This document shows, in pieces, positions 1 through 9,871 of a stretch of 64,000 nt of DNA. This DNA comes from Schizosaccharomyces osmophilus (Eukaryota > Ascomycota > Schizosaccharomycetes > Schizosaccharomycetales > Schizosaccharomycetaceae): the NCBI RefSeq assembly GCF_027921745.1, contig NC_079239.1, positions 2,755,501-2,819,500 on the forward strand. The letters are read 5' to 3'. Position 1 is the stretch's first letter. Each line of letters begins with the position of its first letter. The translations under genes and the position numbers were made by a program. The notes beneath the pieces were generated by a model. It worked only from the letters and a program-made list of their open reading frames with translations, was not told the origin of the DNA and made no database searches.

Positions 1-885
1 CTAGCAGACGTACATGCTTACTTACAGAAAACAATTGACAATAATGTGGTTTTCCTAGGTCACAGCCTTAATTCGGATCTGAACTGTCTTCGCTTTGTTC
101 ATCCTCACATTATAGATACAGCGAATATGTATAATCACACACGTGGGCCTCCTTCAAAGCCGTCTCTTAAATGGTTAGCTTCAAAATGGTTGCATAAGGA
201 AATTCAAAAAGGCGGAGCTTTAGGTCACGATTCAGCAGAAGATGCCACTACCTGTGTCGAGCTTTTGAAGCTTAAGATAAAAAATGGCCCTGGTTTTGGT
301 CTGTTTAATCAGGATTTTGAATCAATTTTCCATCGTCTTTCACGACAACAGCCGACGCCATTAATTGGTGCAATTGCTGATTATGGAAATCCAGAAGCCT
401 GCATCGGAAAAGCAGCTCACAAGAACGTATCATGTTCAAATGATGATGAGATTATTAGTGCTGCCGTTACTTTATCGGATATGCATAACTTCGTTTGGGC
501 TCGATTGCGGGAAGTAGAACAAGTGGCCCAGTGGAATGTAAATCGTGCAAACCAGAAACAAAGTAATGGCACGGATTCGGATACAAGTGCTGGAGAGCAG
601 GATAATGATGAAGTGAATTATTCCCAAGCACTGGTTCACTTGAATAGAAGAATCCGACTTTTGTACGATTCACTCCCAAGCGGTACGCTTTTCATGATTT
701 ATACAGGAACGGGAAATCCTATAGAGATGTCCAGGTTAAATAGTATTCGCCAGACATTTCGAAAAGAGTATCAAACGAAAAAATGGGACGAGCTATCCGT
801 ACAATGGACAGACGAAGAAAATGCTAAACTGATCAACTCTGTCGAAAATACCCGGAATGGTTTATCCTTCTTCACCGTAAAATAG
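1..885 (+). CDS. RNA exonuclease of the Rex1/Rnh70 type, 3' part of gene
   Basis: The frame is open from the first base of the window, so the 5' part lies upstream and the start is not visible. The stop is at 883-885. Two DEDDh 3'-5' exonuclease motifs are clear: GHSLNSDL near the left edge (second motif, with the conserved H-S-L-x-x-D) and LGHDSAEDA about 60 residues later (third motif with catalytic His and Asp). This spacing and the following roughly 200-residue C-terminal region fit the nuclear Rex1/Rnh70 family, which trims the 3' ends of 5S rRNA, 5.8S rRNA and tRNA precursors. The first motif (DxE) is outside the window. Next to rpn10 it matches S. pombe SPAC637.09 (from memory). The family call is firm; the exact paralogue is inferred from position. 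Confidence 0.85.
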   Translation, partial: LADVHAYLQKTIDNNVVFLGHSLNSDLNCLRFVHPHIIDTANMYNHTRGPPSKPSLKWLASKWLHKEIQKGGALGHDSAEDATTCVELLKLKIKNGPGFGLFNQDFESIFHRLSRQQPTPLIGAIADYGNPEACIGKAAHKNVSCSNDDEIISAAVTLSDMHNFVWARLREVEQVAQWNVNRANQKQSNGTDSDTSAGEQDNDEVNYSQALVHLNRRIRLLYDSLPSGTLFMIYTGTGNPIEMSRLNSIRQTFRKEYQTKKWDELSVQWTDEENAKLINSVENTRNGLSFFTVK

Positions 886-1279
886 AAAAGATTTTGGATT
901 TGCTAGTGATTTACGCGTCATGTATTCATTGTTTAGACTGTTTTGTACAACATGCATGAATAATCTATATCATACAAGTTTTGGGTTTCATAACATTCAT
1001 GGAAAGTGGAAATTAAATACATATATATATCTCTTTATCAGTTGATAATTGAAATTCGGTGGTAAAACAAAATAGTCAGAGACATAATAGTAAGTATCAA
1101 ATTTCATAAACAAGTATTCATTCAAGAACATCGAGTTCTAACACGTTTTCTAATTTGCACATGGAAAATTCATTTCATGTGTAAACAAAATTGATTTCAC
1201 CGTACCAATTGGTTTGTATTTTCGGATATGTCGTAAGTAATAATTAGCATTCAACTAAAGACATGCAAACAAAGAAAGT
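886..1279. other. Convergent 3' intergenic region, exonuclease/rpn10
   Basis: AT-rich spacer between two convergent genes. It should hold both 3' UTRs and polyadenylation sites. I see no RNA gene or repeat. Confidence 0.5.
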
Positions 1280-2174
1280 TTATTCTTGCATTTTTTTATC
1301 GCCTTGTTCTTCGGCTGGCTCGGACGGCTCAGCTGGTTTTTGAGCAGAAACTTCTTGGCGAGCCCGTTCTTCGGCCATAGAAAGCTCCAAAGCCAAGGCC
1401 AACTCGGGGTCAAGGTTAGGATCAACACCATATTCAAATTGACCTTGGGAAGCAGGAACACCTTGTCCAATGGGAGATTGGTTCACCAAGTCTGAGAGGA
1501 GTTGCGAGCTTGGGGGGACACTTACAAGATGGCTAAAGACACGTTAGTATAAAATCTTTGATGTATGTTTTAGATTATACCAATTATCATTCGAATTTGC
1601 AGCTTCAATAAAACGCTGTAATGCACCTTCGCTTTCAAGTTCTCCGATATGGATAATATCAATAGCTATATTATTTTTCTTCATCCTCTTCGCCAAGCGA
1701 ATTAGGTTCTTTTCATCTTCAACGACAGGAGAGCCAACAAATGCAACAATTCTAGGTCTTTGAGTCTTGTTTTCTCGATGCTTCAGGGCAAGTTGAGCAA
1801 TTTGAATCGCATCTCCAAATTTGGAATCACCACGAACAGGTAAGTCATGCGTGGCTGATAAAAATTTACCATAGTCTCTTGTCAACGTACTTAACACCTG
1901 AGGACTAAAACACACAATGCTGTTAGTAGACACGCACTATACCGAGCTCTGAAATCCTTACTTATTCTCACCCATCGTCATCAAACCGCACATGGTTTCT
2001 GGATTATCATTGATTTTTTGGTTAAAAATCAAATGTACAGTGTCTTTTTGAGCGTCAAATCTATTGGGAATATAGTCTCCATTAATCATCCATTCAGAGT
2101 TGTCAATTCTATACTTGTTAGAGTCACCAACCTTCTATTTTTACGTACAAAAACATATTAGCCTCCAACACCAT
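1280..2174 (-). CDS. rpn10: 26S proteasome regulatory subunit Rpn10, four exons
   Basis: Ubiquitin receptor of the 19S regulatory particle. I read complement(join(1280..1532,1581..1904,1962..2108,2149..2174)), giving 249 residues. Introns are 40, 57 and 48 nt with GTACGT, GTAAGG and GTATAA donors; the second has a CTAAC branch site. Exon 1 codes for only eight complete codons. The protein starts MVLEANMFLIDNSEWM, the first strand of a von Willebrand A fold, and the VWA domain fills about residues 1-190. A ubiquitin-interacting motif, DPELALALELSMAEE, lies near residue 215, and the tail ends KKMQE. Sequence and length match S. pombe Rpn10 closely as I remember it. The tail before the end is Pro/Glu-rich, a little longer than in S. 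pombe. Confidence 0.95.
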
Positions 2175-2658
2175 CTTGAATACCTTCTATTTAAGACAAT
2201 TTGATGAAGTTTGGAAAAGTATAAGTAAGCTATGCTTGGTTAATAACAAAAGTACGTTGCTGTTTCCATACAGGATTATGATATAGCGAACTAGGATGTC
2301 TTATAGTAACTACTTTACTGCATTCCGTTAGAATGTGTTACTTCTTCCAGTACATGTAAACAGTAACATTGTTTTCTTCTGCCTTTGTAGATGCAGTTGC
2401 TGTGAAAGTAGCATTATTTTCTTGTTTTACAGGCTGAATTTTATGTTAAAATAATAAGAAAGAAACTTTATGAAATTAATTGCTACGTTATTGGGAAGAT
2501 TTGTAAGTGTTTTCATTCAAAGCATTAATTGTTCGCGAATTTTACAAATCTTTTAAAATAGTTCCCCAATTTATGATATTTTTGGATAAAACTCCTAAGT
2601 CTAGCTCAATTCGCTTGTTGATTGACTCTTTTCCGGGATTTTCAACCATTGTACTGAA
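2175..2658. other. Divergent promoter region, rpn10/suv3
   Basis: Spacer between two divergently transcribed genes, so it should contain both promoters. I see no RNA gene. I did not recognise an undamaged fission-yeast proteasome-type element by eye. Confidence 0.4.
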
Positions 2659-4629
2659 ATGAAGCTTTCGTTCTTCATCAACAAATTTAAGGTTAGATCA
2701 TGTTATTCGTTTCAAAGGCTCCATAGTACTATCCCGGTGAGTGTGCCCAAAAAATTTTTGCCATATGACTCACCAGGCAATTTGTTATGGAGGTCGGCAT
2801 TGAGTGGAATGGAGACTTATTTTGAAAAACAAAACATTGAATACCCAACTGGATACCTGCCGTCATTTTTAGAGCGTTGCCGAAATGCAAAGACGAACCA
2901 AGAATTGGCTTACTACGATTTAAAAAAAAGGGCATTGAAATCTTTGATCTCCTCCAGAAACGAAATTACGTCTGATATTTACTACAGCGATCGCGAGTAC
3001 TTGAGGAGACCTTTGCATCAAAAAAACTACACTTCTTATTTATTTCACCTTCAGCAAATGATTGCAGACAGTTTTTTTGCATACGCAAGGTTTAAAGATA
3101 TTTTGGAAAATACCAATGTGGAACTACAGAGACAGCTGACCAATATAAGAAATCCAGGAGAGCTGTATCCTGCTGCAAGAAGCCAAAAACGGCACATTAT
3201 TATGCATGTAGGCCCTACAAACAGCGGGAAAACATATCATGCTTTACAGCGTCTGAAACAGAGCGAAAAAGGTATATATGCAGGTCCATTACGCCTTTTA
3301 GCTCACGAAGTTTTTAATCGATTAAACGCTGATGGAATAAAATGCAACTTGATCACAGGTGAGGAGATCAGAAAACCCTATCTTAATCCGCAGGTTCTAT
3401 CCTGTACTGTTGAGATGTGTAGGACTCAAAATTCCTTTGAAGTTGCAGTTGTCGATGAAATACAAATGATAGCTGATCCTGATAGAGGTTTCGCCTGGAC
3501 AGAATGTTTACTGGGACTTAATGCTAAAGAAATTCACCTATGCGGAGAGGAAAGTGCTGTGAATTTGGTAATGTCTATTGCAAAGTCAACCGGAGATGAT
3601 TTTACTGTCTATCATTATAATCGTCTTAATCGCCTTAAACTTGGAAAGGGTAGTTTAAATGGTAAACTGAAGCTGCGCGAAGGTGATTGTTTGGTGGCTT
3701 TCTCACGTAAAGATATTTTTGCCTTAAAGAAAAAGGTTGAGGAAAAAATAGGAAAACGGACAGCTGTGATTTATGGCTCACTTCCTCCTGAAGTACGTAA
3801 TCAACAAGCCAACTTATTTAATTCTGATAGTCATGAAGAAAAAGTCCTGTTGGCATCAGATGCTATCGGAATGGGATTGAATTTATCAGTCAAAAGGATC
3901 ATTTTTCACACACTCAAAAAATTTAGTGGCAAAGAGATCATTGACATCCCTGCTTCTCAAGTAAAACAGATAGCTGGAAGAGCCGGCAGACACCAGGCGT
4001 CGGACTCGGAACAATCACCGGGTGTTGTCACGACTTTGTACAAAGAAGATTACGAGGCATTGAAGCTCGCAATGAAGGTTCCAACAAAAAATTTAACTCG
4101 AGCTAGCATAAAGCCGCCCGACTATGTATTTCAAAAGTACTGCACCCTTTTTCCAAGCGATATTCCCGTTCGCATGATTTTGGAACGCTACGCGAAACTT
4201 TTCAACGTACACGGACCTTATTCTGCGTCCAACTTTGGTGTGAACTTTTTTACTTTGGACTTACTCGAGACTGTGCAAGAATTGACAGTAGAAGACAAGA
4301 TTTCTCTGTTGGGCATACCGATTGGAAGACAACTTCCAAATGCTCCTGAATTTGTGCGTGTGCTCGGAAAGCACATCGCAACTGGTAGGCGCATGCAAAT
4401 ATATGATCATCCTTACCTGCCACTGGAAATAATTGACCAAGGAATTCCGAGTACTAATGAAGAATTAGTTGATCTAGAAAGACTTCATAAAAAAATAGTG
4501 GTATATCTTTGGGTAAGTCTTCGCTACCCAAATATAATATTACCAGAGGCTGCTTTGGTAGCAAAAAAGCTCACAGAAGAAATGCTAGCTAAAGGTTTAG
4601 TAAACGTCCAGGCAGGCATCGAGAAATAG
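2659..4629 (+). CDS. suv3: Mitochondrial ATP-dependent RNA helicase Suv3
   Basis: 656 residues, single exon. Suv3 is the helicase of the mitochondrial degradosome (mtEXO) and partners an RNase II-type exonuclease in mitochondrial RNA turnover and processing. The N-terminus is basic and Ser/Phe-rich with few acidic residues, as expected for a mitochondrial presequence. Helicase motifs are in order: Walker A GPTNSGKTYHAL near residue 182, motif II VVDEIQM (DEIQ rather than DEAD, typical of the Suv3 branch), SDAIGMGLNL, and motif VI QIAGRAGRH. The C-terminal Suv3 domain follows. Downstream gene mst1 is convergent. Length and order match S. pombe SPAC637.11 (from memory). Confidence 0.95.
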   Translation: MKLSFFINKFKVRSCYSFQRLHSTIPVSVPKKFLPYDSPGNLLWRSALSGMETYFEKQNIEYPTGYLPSFLERCRNAKTNQELAYYDLKKRALKSLISSRNEITSDIYYSDREYLRRPLHQKNYTSYLFHLQQMIADSFFAYARFKDILENTNVELQRQLTNIRNPGELYPAARSQKRHIIMHVGPTNSGKTYHALQRLKQSEKGIYAGPLRLLAHEVFNRLNADGIKCNLITGEEIRKPYLNPQVLSCTVEMCRTQNSFEVAVVDEIQMIADPDRGFAWTECLLGLNAKEIHLCGEESAVNLVMSIAKSTGDDFTVYHYNRLNRLKLGKGSLNGKLKLREGDCLVAFSRKDIFALKKKVEEKIGKRTAVIYGSLPPEVRNQQANLFNSDSHEEKVLLASDAIGMGLNLSVKRIIFHTLKKFSGKEIIDIPASQVKQIAGRAGRHQASDSEQSPGVVTTLYKEDYEALKLAMKVPTKNLTRASIKPPDYVFQKYCTLFPSDIPVRMILERYAKLFNVHGPYSASNFGVNFFTLDLLETVQELTVEDKISLLGIPIGRQLPNAPEFVRVLGKHIATGRRMQIYDHPYLPLEIIDQGIPSTNEELVDLERLHKKIVVYLWVSLRYPNIILPEAALVAKKLTEEMLAKGLVNVQAGIEK

Positions 4630-4935
4630 ATTTTGATTTAGATAATACCTTGTATTTAATTCCCAAAAATTGGCCAGAGTCCGATCTGGCAAGAGATTAT
4701 ACCCCCTATGAGAGATTTCCGAATTGTTTTTTTGGGTTATTAGTGACTTATAGAATACAAAGATTACCGCCTAATATTAATATTTAACTCTCCAAGTTTA
4801 ATAAAAGTAACCGATGTTTCATTAATCAAGCTTTGTTTAACATCAATTCGTTATTAAGCTACATATGCTATATCAGGTAGAAATTTTATTATCGTATAGA
4901 ATTGGCCAGCAATCCTCAATTTAGATAAAATATGT
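4630..4935. other. Convergent 3' spacer, suv3/mst1
   Basis: Short AT-rich spacer between convergent genes, containing their 3' ends. No other feature seen. Confidence 0.4.
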
Positions 4936-6321
4936 TTACCAACGAAAGCGTAATTGAGAAGGATGAAATACTGGAGGCTGCCATTCAGATAACAAGTTAG
5001 GCTCAATCCTTCTTCGTTTCTTTGATTTTATTCTTTCGTATTGTTGTTCAATACCCTCTGTGATACAGACAATAAATTGCCCTTTATAGTACTTTAGCAT
5101 GTCAAGGGCTTGAAGTGTATGCAAAACATCGTTTGTAGTCATAGCAGTCTTGTTTGCAAGTTCATCAATGGTGGTCTCATTTCGCATACTGCAGACGAGA
5201 ATTATAATTTGTTCTGCCCAATAAGCTCGATAACTTATAAGACCCAAATCGGAAAGAGGTTTTTCGGGAGAACCGTGTTTGTGCTCTTTTTTGGACAACT
5301 CATATGAAAATTGGATTAACAGTTTACCGTAACCGTGTTGTTGATATTGAGGCAAAGTTAATATACAGGCAAGATTATAATTTTCGGCTGATTCTTTTTC
5401 TTTTGAGAAATATCCAACTAGATGACAACCATATTCATCTCTTCGGCACATTGCATAGAATAAAAACGGGTCGACATCATAATAGAGCATTTTATGGTCT
5501 AAAAAGAGTTTTGATAAAAGGCAGACATTTCTGCACCAAGTCTTTTGTTTACGGCCATCAATTTCAAAAAACGAAATGTAGTCATCTCTATAAATTTCAT
5601 TACCAGGGGGATGTTGCAAGCTACATTTCTGACGATGGCGCTCAAATTGACGTTCAGATCCATAGTAGCAAAAACAAAAAGAACATATGTAAACCACATC
5701 TACATCAGAAAACTCCTTTGGATAAGGAGAGAAATACCAAGGCTCAATCTCATGATCACCAAGCTGAATCTTGTTTATATTCCGAATGCGGGCGATTTCA
5801 TGGGGATTTTGAACCATAGACCCACTAAAACGAAGCCTTTCTACTTCCTCTTCTTTGGATACCGGGGCTTTTTTATCTTCTTCATCTAACAAGGGAAGAC
5901 TTTCAGCGTTTGATCCATGATCACTCTCGATAGAAGGGGTAGAGGGTTCAACCTTGGCCGAAGGTGTACCCGGTTCGGTTTTTGCCGGTTTAGTCAAAGA
6001 TTTTCTTCGATCATTCTTCGGGTATTTTGACTCTGCTGACTTCCCTTTTCCGTGAGCTTTTTTTGGCTTCTCAGGAGGCGGATACTCGATTCCTCTTTTT
6101 AAATCAATGCTTTCGACAGTAATCCACTCATCTAATCGCTTGTTGTAATCATCGTAATGTACATAATAGAAAGTGCCACTAGCTTTTTTCTGAATCATTA
6201 AGATTTCCGCCTTTCGATACTCCCCATCTTTAAAAGCATAAACCTTTGATTTGTAAACAATATCTTGCTCATGATGCTTTTTTTCCCCGTTTGTCATTCC
6301 ATTGTTTTCCTCTTTTACCAT
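4936..6321 (-). CDS. mst1: MYST-family histone acetyltransferase Mst1 (Esa1/Tip60 type)
   Basis: 461 residues, single exon. Catalytic subunit of a NuA4-type complex that acetylates histone H4 and H2A.Z; essential in S. pombe. Residues about 20-85 form a chromo-barrel/Tudor-knot domain (FYYVHYDDYNKRLDEWI). A Lys/Pro/Ser-rich linker follows with several TPS repeats. The C-terminal MYST domain begins near residue 180 and has the atypical zinc finger (ICSFCFC then HRQKC) and the acetyl-CoA loop QQHGYGKLLIQFSY. The protein ends at LRFRW. Length is close to the 463 residues I remember for S. pombe Mst1, and the suv3-mst1-slm1 order is the same. Confidence 0.95.
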   Translation of the reverse strand: MVKEENNGMTNGEKKHHEQDIVYKSKVYAFKDGEYRKAEILMIQKKASGTFYYVHYDDYNKRLDEWITVESIDLKRGIEYPPPEKPKKAHGKGKSAESKYPKNDRRKSLTKPAKTEPGTPSAKVEPSTPSIESDHGSNAESLPLLDEEDKKAPVSKEEEVERLRFSGSMVQNPHEIARIRNINKIQLGDHEIEPWYFSPYPKEFSDVDVVYICSFCFCYYGSERQFERHRQKCSLQHPPGNEIYRDDYISFFEIDGRKQKTWCRNVCLLSKLFLDHKMLYYDVDPFLFYAMCRRDEYGCHLVGYFSKEKESAENYNLACILTLPQYQQHGYGKLLIQFSYELSKKEHKHGSPEKPLSDLGLISYRAYWAEQIIILVCSMRNETTIDELANKTAMTTNDVLHTLQALDMLKYYKGQFIVCITEGIEQQYERIKSKKRRRIEPNLLSEWQPPVFHPSQLRFRW

Positions 6322-6854
6322 TTTGCTTCACCAAAACGCATATCAAACATCAATAGAATACAAATTTCATCCAAGGTACAATTCCTTTAAAATTGTAGGT
6401 GGAACTTTTTTACGTAGTTCATTAAATCAATAAAGGCAATTTCTCTTTCTCCCTAAATACCTTGAAAGATATATTATGAGGTTTAACGAAGTTTAATAAA
6501 CATATTTACAGATGAATTTGTTTATGTTACTCATTATTGTGATTCAGTCTGAGTAGTTACAGTCTAGTTTGACAGCGTTGCTAGTAAAAACAAGAATCTT
6601 TTAAGAAAACAATTAAAGAACTATAGCAACTATAGGAATGTCGACAGTAGTAACTTAAAGAAGCATTAAGTCGGAAATCAACCAAATGAGACCCAAATGG
6701 CAATCCACAATACAAGATTATCCATAACAAAAATTACAGTATTAATTATTACAGGCGACAATCAAGCCATGATTTAATAGATAATCATTCACACCTCAAA
6801 AAACGGTTGATTCTCAAATAAAACATGTATTTACATCAGAATGGTTCCCACAAA
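6322..6854. other. Spacer between slm1 and mst1 (mst1 promoter, slm1 3' end)
   Basis: Both flanking genes point left, so this holds the mst1 promoter and the slm1 terminator. AT-rich; no RNA gene or repeat seen. Confidence 0.4.
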
Positions 6855-8312
6855 CTACAAGTTCCAAGCATTATGTCCATTCAAATCAGACTGAAAAACA
6901 AAATCATTGGCAGGAGGTGCTTGACTATTATCGTATGAAGGAACTGAAGAATGAGTTTGTGGTCGAGTTTCTTGAGGACTGATCCGCGAAGCAGCAGTTG
7001 GCGTGTTACGGACGGTGTTTTTGCGAGCCTCAGGTGCAGGTTGAAATTCATCATCATCATCATCATCACTCTCAGAGACAGCCTCGACAGGTGGGTGCGT
7101 ATTTTCTTGTGTAAAGGCGGGTTGATGGTATCCGGATATATAGGTATTTAAAGCTTCCCACCACTTCATTAATTCAACTTGACTACTAGCGCGGAAAGAG
7201 TAGTCTGAACGAGATCCAAACACCTTGTTTGTCGCATCCTTTCCAGTGATTTTGAATTTTGCTTTTTTGTCTGAGGGACGGCCAATTAAGGAATCGGGTA
7301 TATATAAAGCAAATTCGGGTTCAGGATCGACTTGAGGGTCTGAGGACTTGAATTCGTAAAGATAACCCGAACGAGTGAAAGCATAAAACCCCCTCTGTTT
7401 TTTCTTCATGATTGTAGTTTTTCGAATTAGATAACCAGCAACAATGGGAACAGTTGGTGATTTGTTTTTACCGGGATACGGCAATTCGGAATATATTCGA
7501 GGTGTCACAGAGCCCTTAATAAAATCTGGTTCTCGCTTGGCATATGAAGACCATTCACCAGTTAAAGTCTGAGCTTCAGAGACTTGCAGAATTTCGCGCA
7601 CATGATTAATGGATTTGGTAAAGGTTTGGTTCATGAGTATTTCGAACTGGCGTATAATATCCTTGATTTTCGAAATGGTATTTTGCTCAAATCGAAAGGA
7701 AAGTTCTTGGATTTGGGCCACTGAGTGAACATGATTGTTTTCTTCGGCAACTTGGCGAGCTAAGGAGTTGAGGACAAGGCGATCAACGATAAAAGGATCG
7801 TTTTTTACATTTACAGCAGCAGGATTATCACCACCCCACGGCAACAAAGCACGGTCTAATTGCACTAGAAGCTTCTGCGATTCTGAACGTTGCTTTTCTA
7901 CGCCCTTTACACCCTTGGTACCATCAGCATTGATTTTTTTACAATGCTCTTTCAAATCGTCACGAAGCAACTCTAAAACTTTGATAATGGCTCCAGGAAG
8001 CTGAATCGATAATTGCTCGTTATCGGTGGAAATAGCTGCTGTTTGGTCTCGCAAGGCTGCAAACACATCCTGCACTCCGTGTTCATCAAATATGTTCACA
8101 TCTTTGGAAGGATGCGTAATTATTTTACTCAACTTCAAGTATTCCTTTGATGTGGATTTCGACAAAGATTCAAGTTGTTTAAAGAACGAAATCAGATTTT
8201 CTACGAGATGCCTCCATCCTTCAAACCGGTACGTGAGCGAGTTGCAGAGACCCATGTAAGCGTCCGTTTGAGGGACCGCATCTTTATTCGGTGAAGCAGT
8301 TTTTTGATCCAT
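6855..8312 (-). CDS. slm1: Slm1-like PH-domain, BAR-like cortical signalling protein
   Basis: 485 residues, single exon. Slm proteins bind phosphatidylinositol 4,5-bisphosphate at eisosomes and pass TORC2 signals to actin and sphingolipid control. About residues 20-240 form the predicted helical F-BAR-like region (SLTYRFEGWRHLVENLI). A PH domain occupies about residues 285-395 (AGYLIRKTTIMKKKQRGFYAF, then a C-terminal Trp helix LMKWWEALN). The tail is disordered, with an acidic DDDDDDD run coded by an ATC repeat near 7048-7068. In S. pombe SPAC637.13c is the likely orthologue (from memory). Family assignment is firm; the cellular role is by homology. Confidence 0.85.
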   Translation of the reverse strand: MDQKTASPNKDAVPQTDAYMGLCNSLTYRFEGWRHLVENLISFFKQLESLSKSTSKEYLKLSKIITHPSKDVNIFDEHGVQDVFAALRDQTAAISTDNEQLSIQLPGAIIKVLELLRDDLKEHCKKINADGTKGVKGVEKQRSESQKLLVQLDRALLPWGGDNPAAVNVKNDPFIVDRLVLNSLARQVAEENNHVHSVAQIQELSFRFEQNTISKIKDIIRQFEILMNQTFTKSINHVREILQVSEAQTLTGEWSSYAKREPDFIKGSVTPRIYSELPYPGKNKSPTVPIVAGYLIRKTTIMKKKQRGFYAFTRSGYLYEFKSSDPQVDPEPEFALYIPDSLIGRPSDKKAKFKITGKDATNKVFGSRSDYSFRASSQVELMKWWEALNTYISGYHQPAFTQENTHPPVEAVSESDDDDDDEFQPAPEARKNTVRNTPTAASRISPQETRPQTHSSVPSYDNSQAPPANDFVFQSDLNGHNAWNL

Positions 8313-9871
8313 GGATATGGCTCTCTATAAGTGATTCAGTCCTCGTTCAATTCCTTACGACTGTAATTCCACGTTACCTGTGATTGTTACTCGCAGTTAG
8401 TGTTTTGTCTTTCACGTCATGCAATGTAAACAAACTGGGAAATTGAGATGCAAACTCGAAAAGCAAGAATTGTGTCTACTTTCAATAGACAGGTCTTTTA
8501 TAGATATACGTTTTTCACTCCTGTTTCATAAGAAATTCTTTCTTAAGGAGGACAAAGCCTGCTCTTGTTCAATGGAATGGTTGTATGCAAAAATTAAAAT
8601 AAAGAACCCATGCATCAGTTTCAAGACAAAGAATCAAATACTGTTGCTTCTCAATTTTTTGGCTCTTCGTATGTTTCAAAACAACGTAAACGACCTTTTC
8701 TTACCTACCGACTTGTAAAGTTGTGCAGATCCTAACACACAGAATAAAATAAAAAAGTATACGGGGATTTGCTGAAAATATACCAGTATTTCCAAAGCAA
8801 TTTATGTTAGTAAGCCTTCCTACAGACCTTGTTTTATTCCCCTTCTGCGTTTGTCTTTTTGCCTTTTTATCTTGTTTCATTTCGTTTTGTTTATATTTAT
8901 ATTATAGTGAGTTCCTGTAGAATTCCCAAAAGTAACCCTTCGCGCTCGTACGCATCCTTATTTCATGGAAGACATAGGATTTCGGAAGCCAAGAAATCTC
9001 ACCAGTTCAGTTCAGGAATTTGAATCATCAGTGTTTTTTCGCTTTAACGCTTCAATTTTGAGTCATAATAAAGGAAAGCTACATAAGGTTTCAAATATTT
9101 TAAAAGATTTTGGGATCCTTTTTGAATTATACGAATTTTTTTCAAAGTTTTGACGTCTTTGGTATTTGTTTACAAGCTTTGTTTATTCTCGATAGCATTG
9201 CTTCATAAAAGGCTTCGGTAAAGCATTGTTTTTGTAATTTCTTTGCATTTGCAAATAGAAAATCTTTGACATTGGCACTCAACCGTTCTTCGGCCGCTTT
9301 TGTTCAGTTTGCATCAAAAGCATTCTTTCAGCAAACGAATTCTTTCTCTTCGTGTTCTGTGTCTTGATTAAGCATCATTTTTGCATTTATATGTTTTAAT
9401 TATCTGCATCCTCTTTGGTCTCGCCTTTGCAGTCTTCTATACATGTGGCCGAAGGCTCTTTAAAATACATCGTAGGAAAATATTCCGTCTTTCTAGGATT
9501 ACCTGTTCTACTAGAATAGGATCTCTGTTGATTACTCTCTACTAGCTGAAAATTTTGCATTGATCTTTTGTGCCATTCCTTCAATTTTCCCAAAATAGAA
9601 AGATATCACGTCTGATTCAAAGAGTAGCCTTCTTTTGAGCTTGGACAATACGATCCCGCTGCTTTTCTACAAGCTAGTTTCCTGGATTGATTCTTTTTAA
9701 GCTACATTTTCATTCTTTCGGATTTGGATTCACCCTGTTGCATAATCCAAACGTCTATTTATTATACATAGTCCACGCTATCGGCTAAATTTTTTCTTCT
9801 TTTTCTATTTTCTTTCCTTTCTTTTCTTATTTTCCAAGCATTAACCTATTTATTCTCTTTTTGTTACAAAC
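8313..9871. other. 1.56 kb divergent upstream region, slm1/zds1
   Basis: Long spacer between divergent genes. The right end (about 9789-9840) is a strong pyrimidine tract just before the zds1 ATG, usual for long fission-yeast 5' leaders. There are several short open frames, the longest 8419-8718, but none has family features or a believable context. It may hold a long regulated leader or a non-coding transcript; I cannot show either from sequence. Confidence 0.4.

Noticed and set aside
5304-5889. Plus-strand frames of 171 and 114 codons inside mst1
   Set aside because: They lie opposite the conserved MYST domain and have no family features.
8419-8718. 99-codon plus-strand frame between slm1 and zds1
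   Set aside because: No domain, membrane segment or intron context; composition is that of AT-rich spacer.
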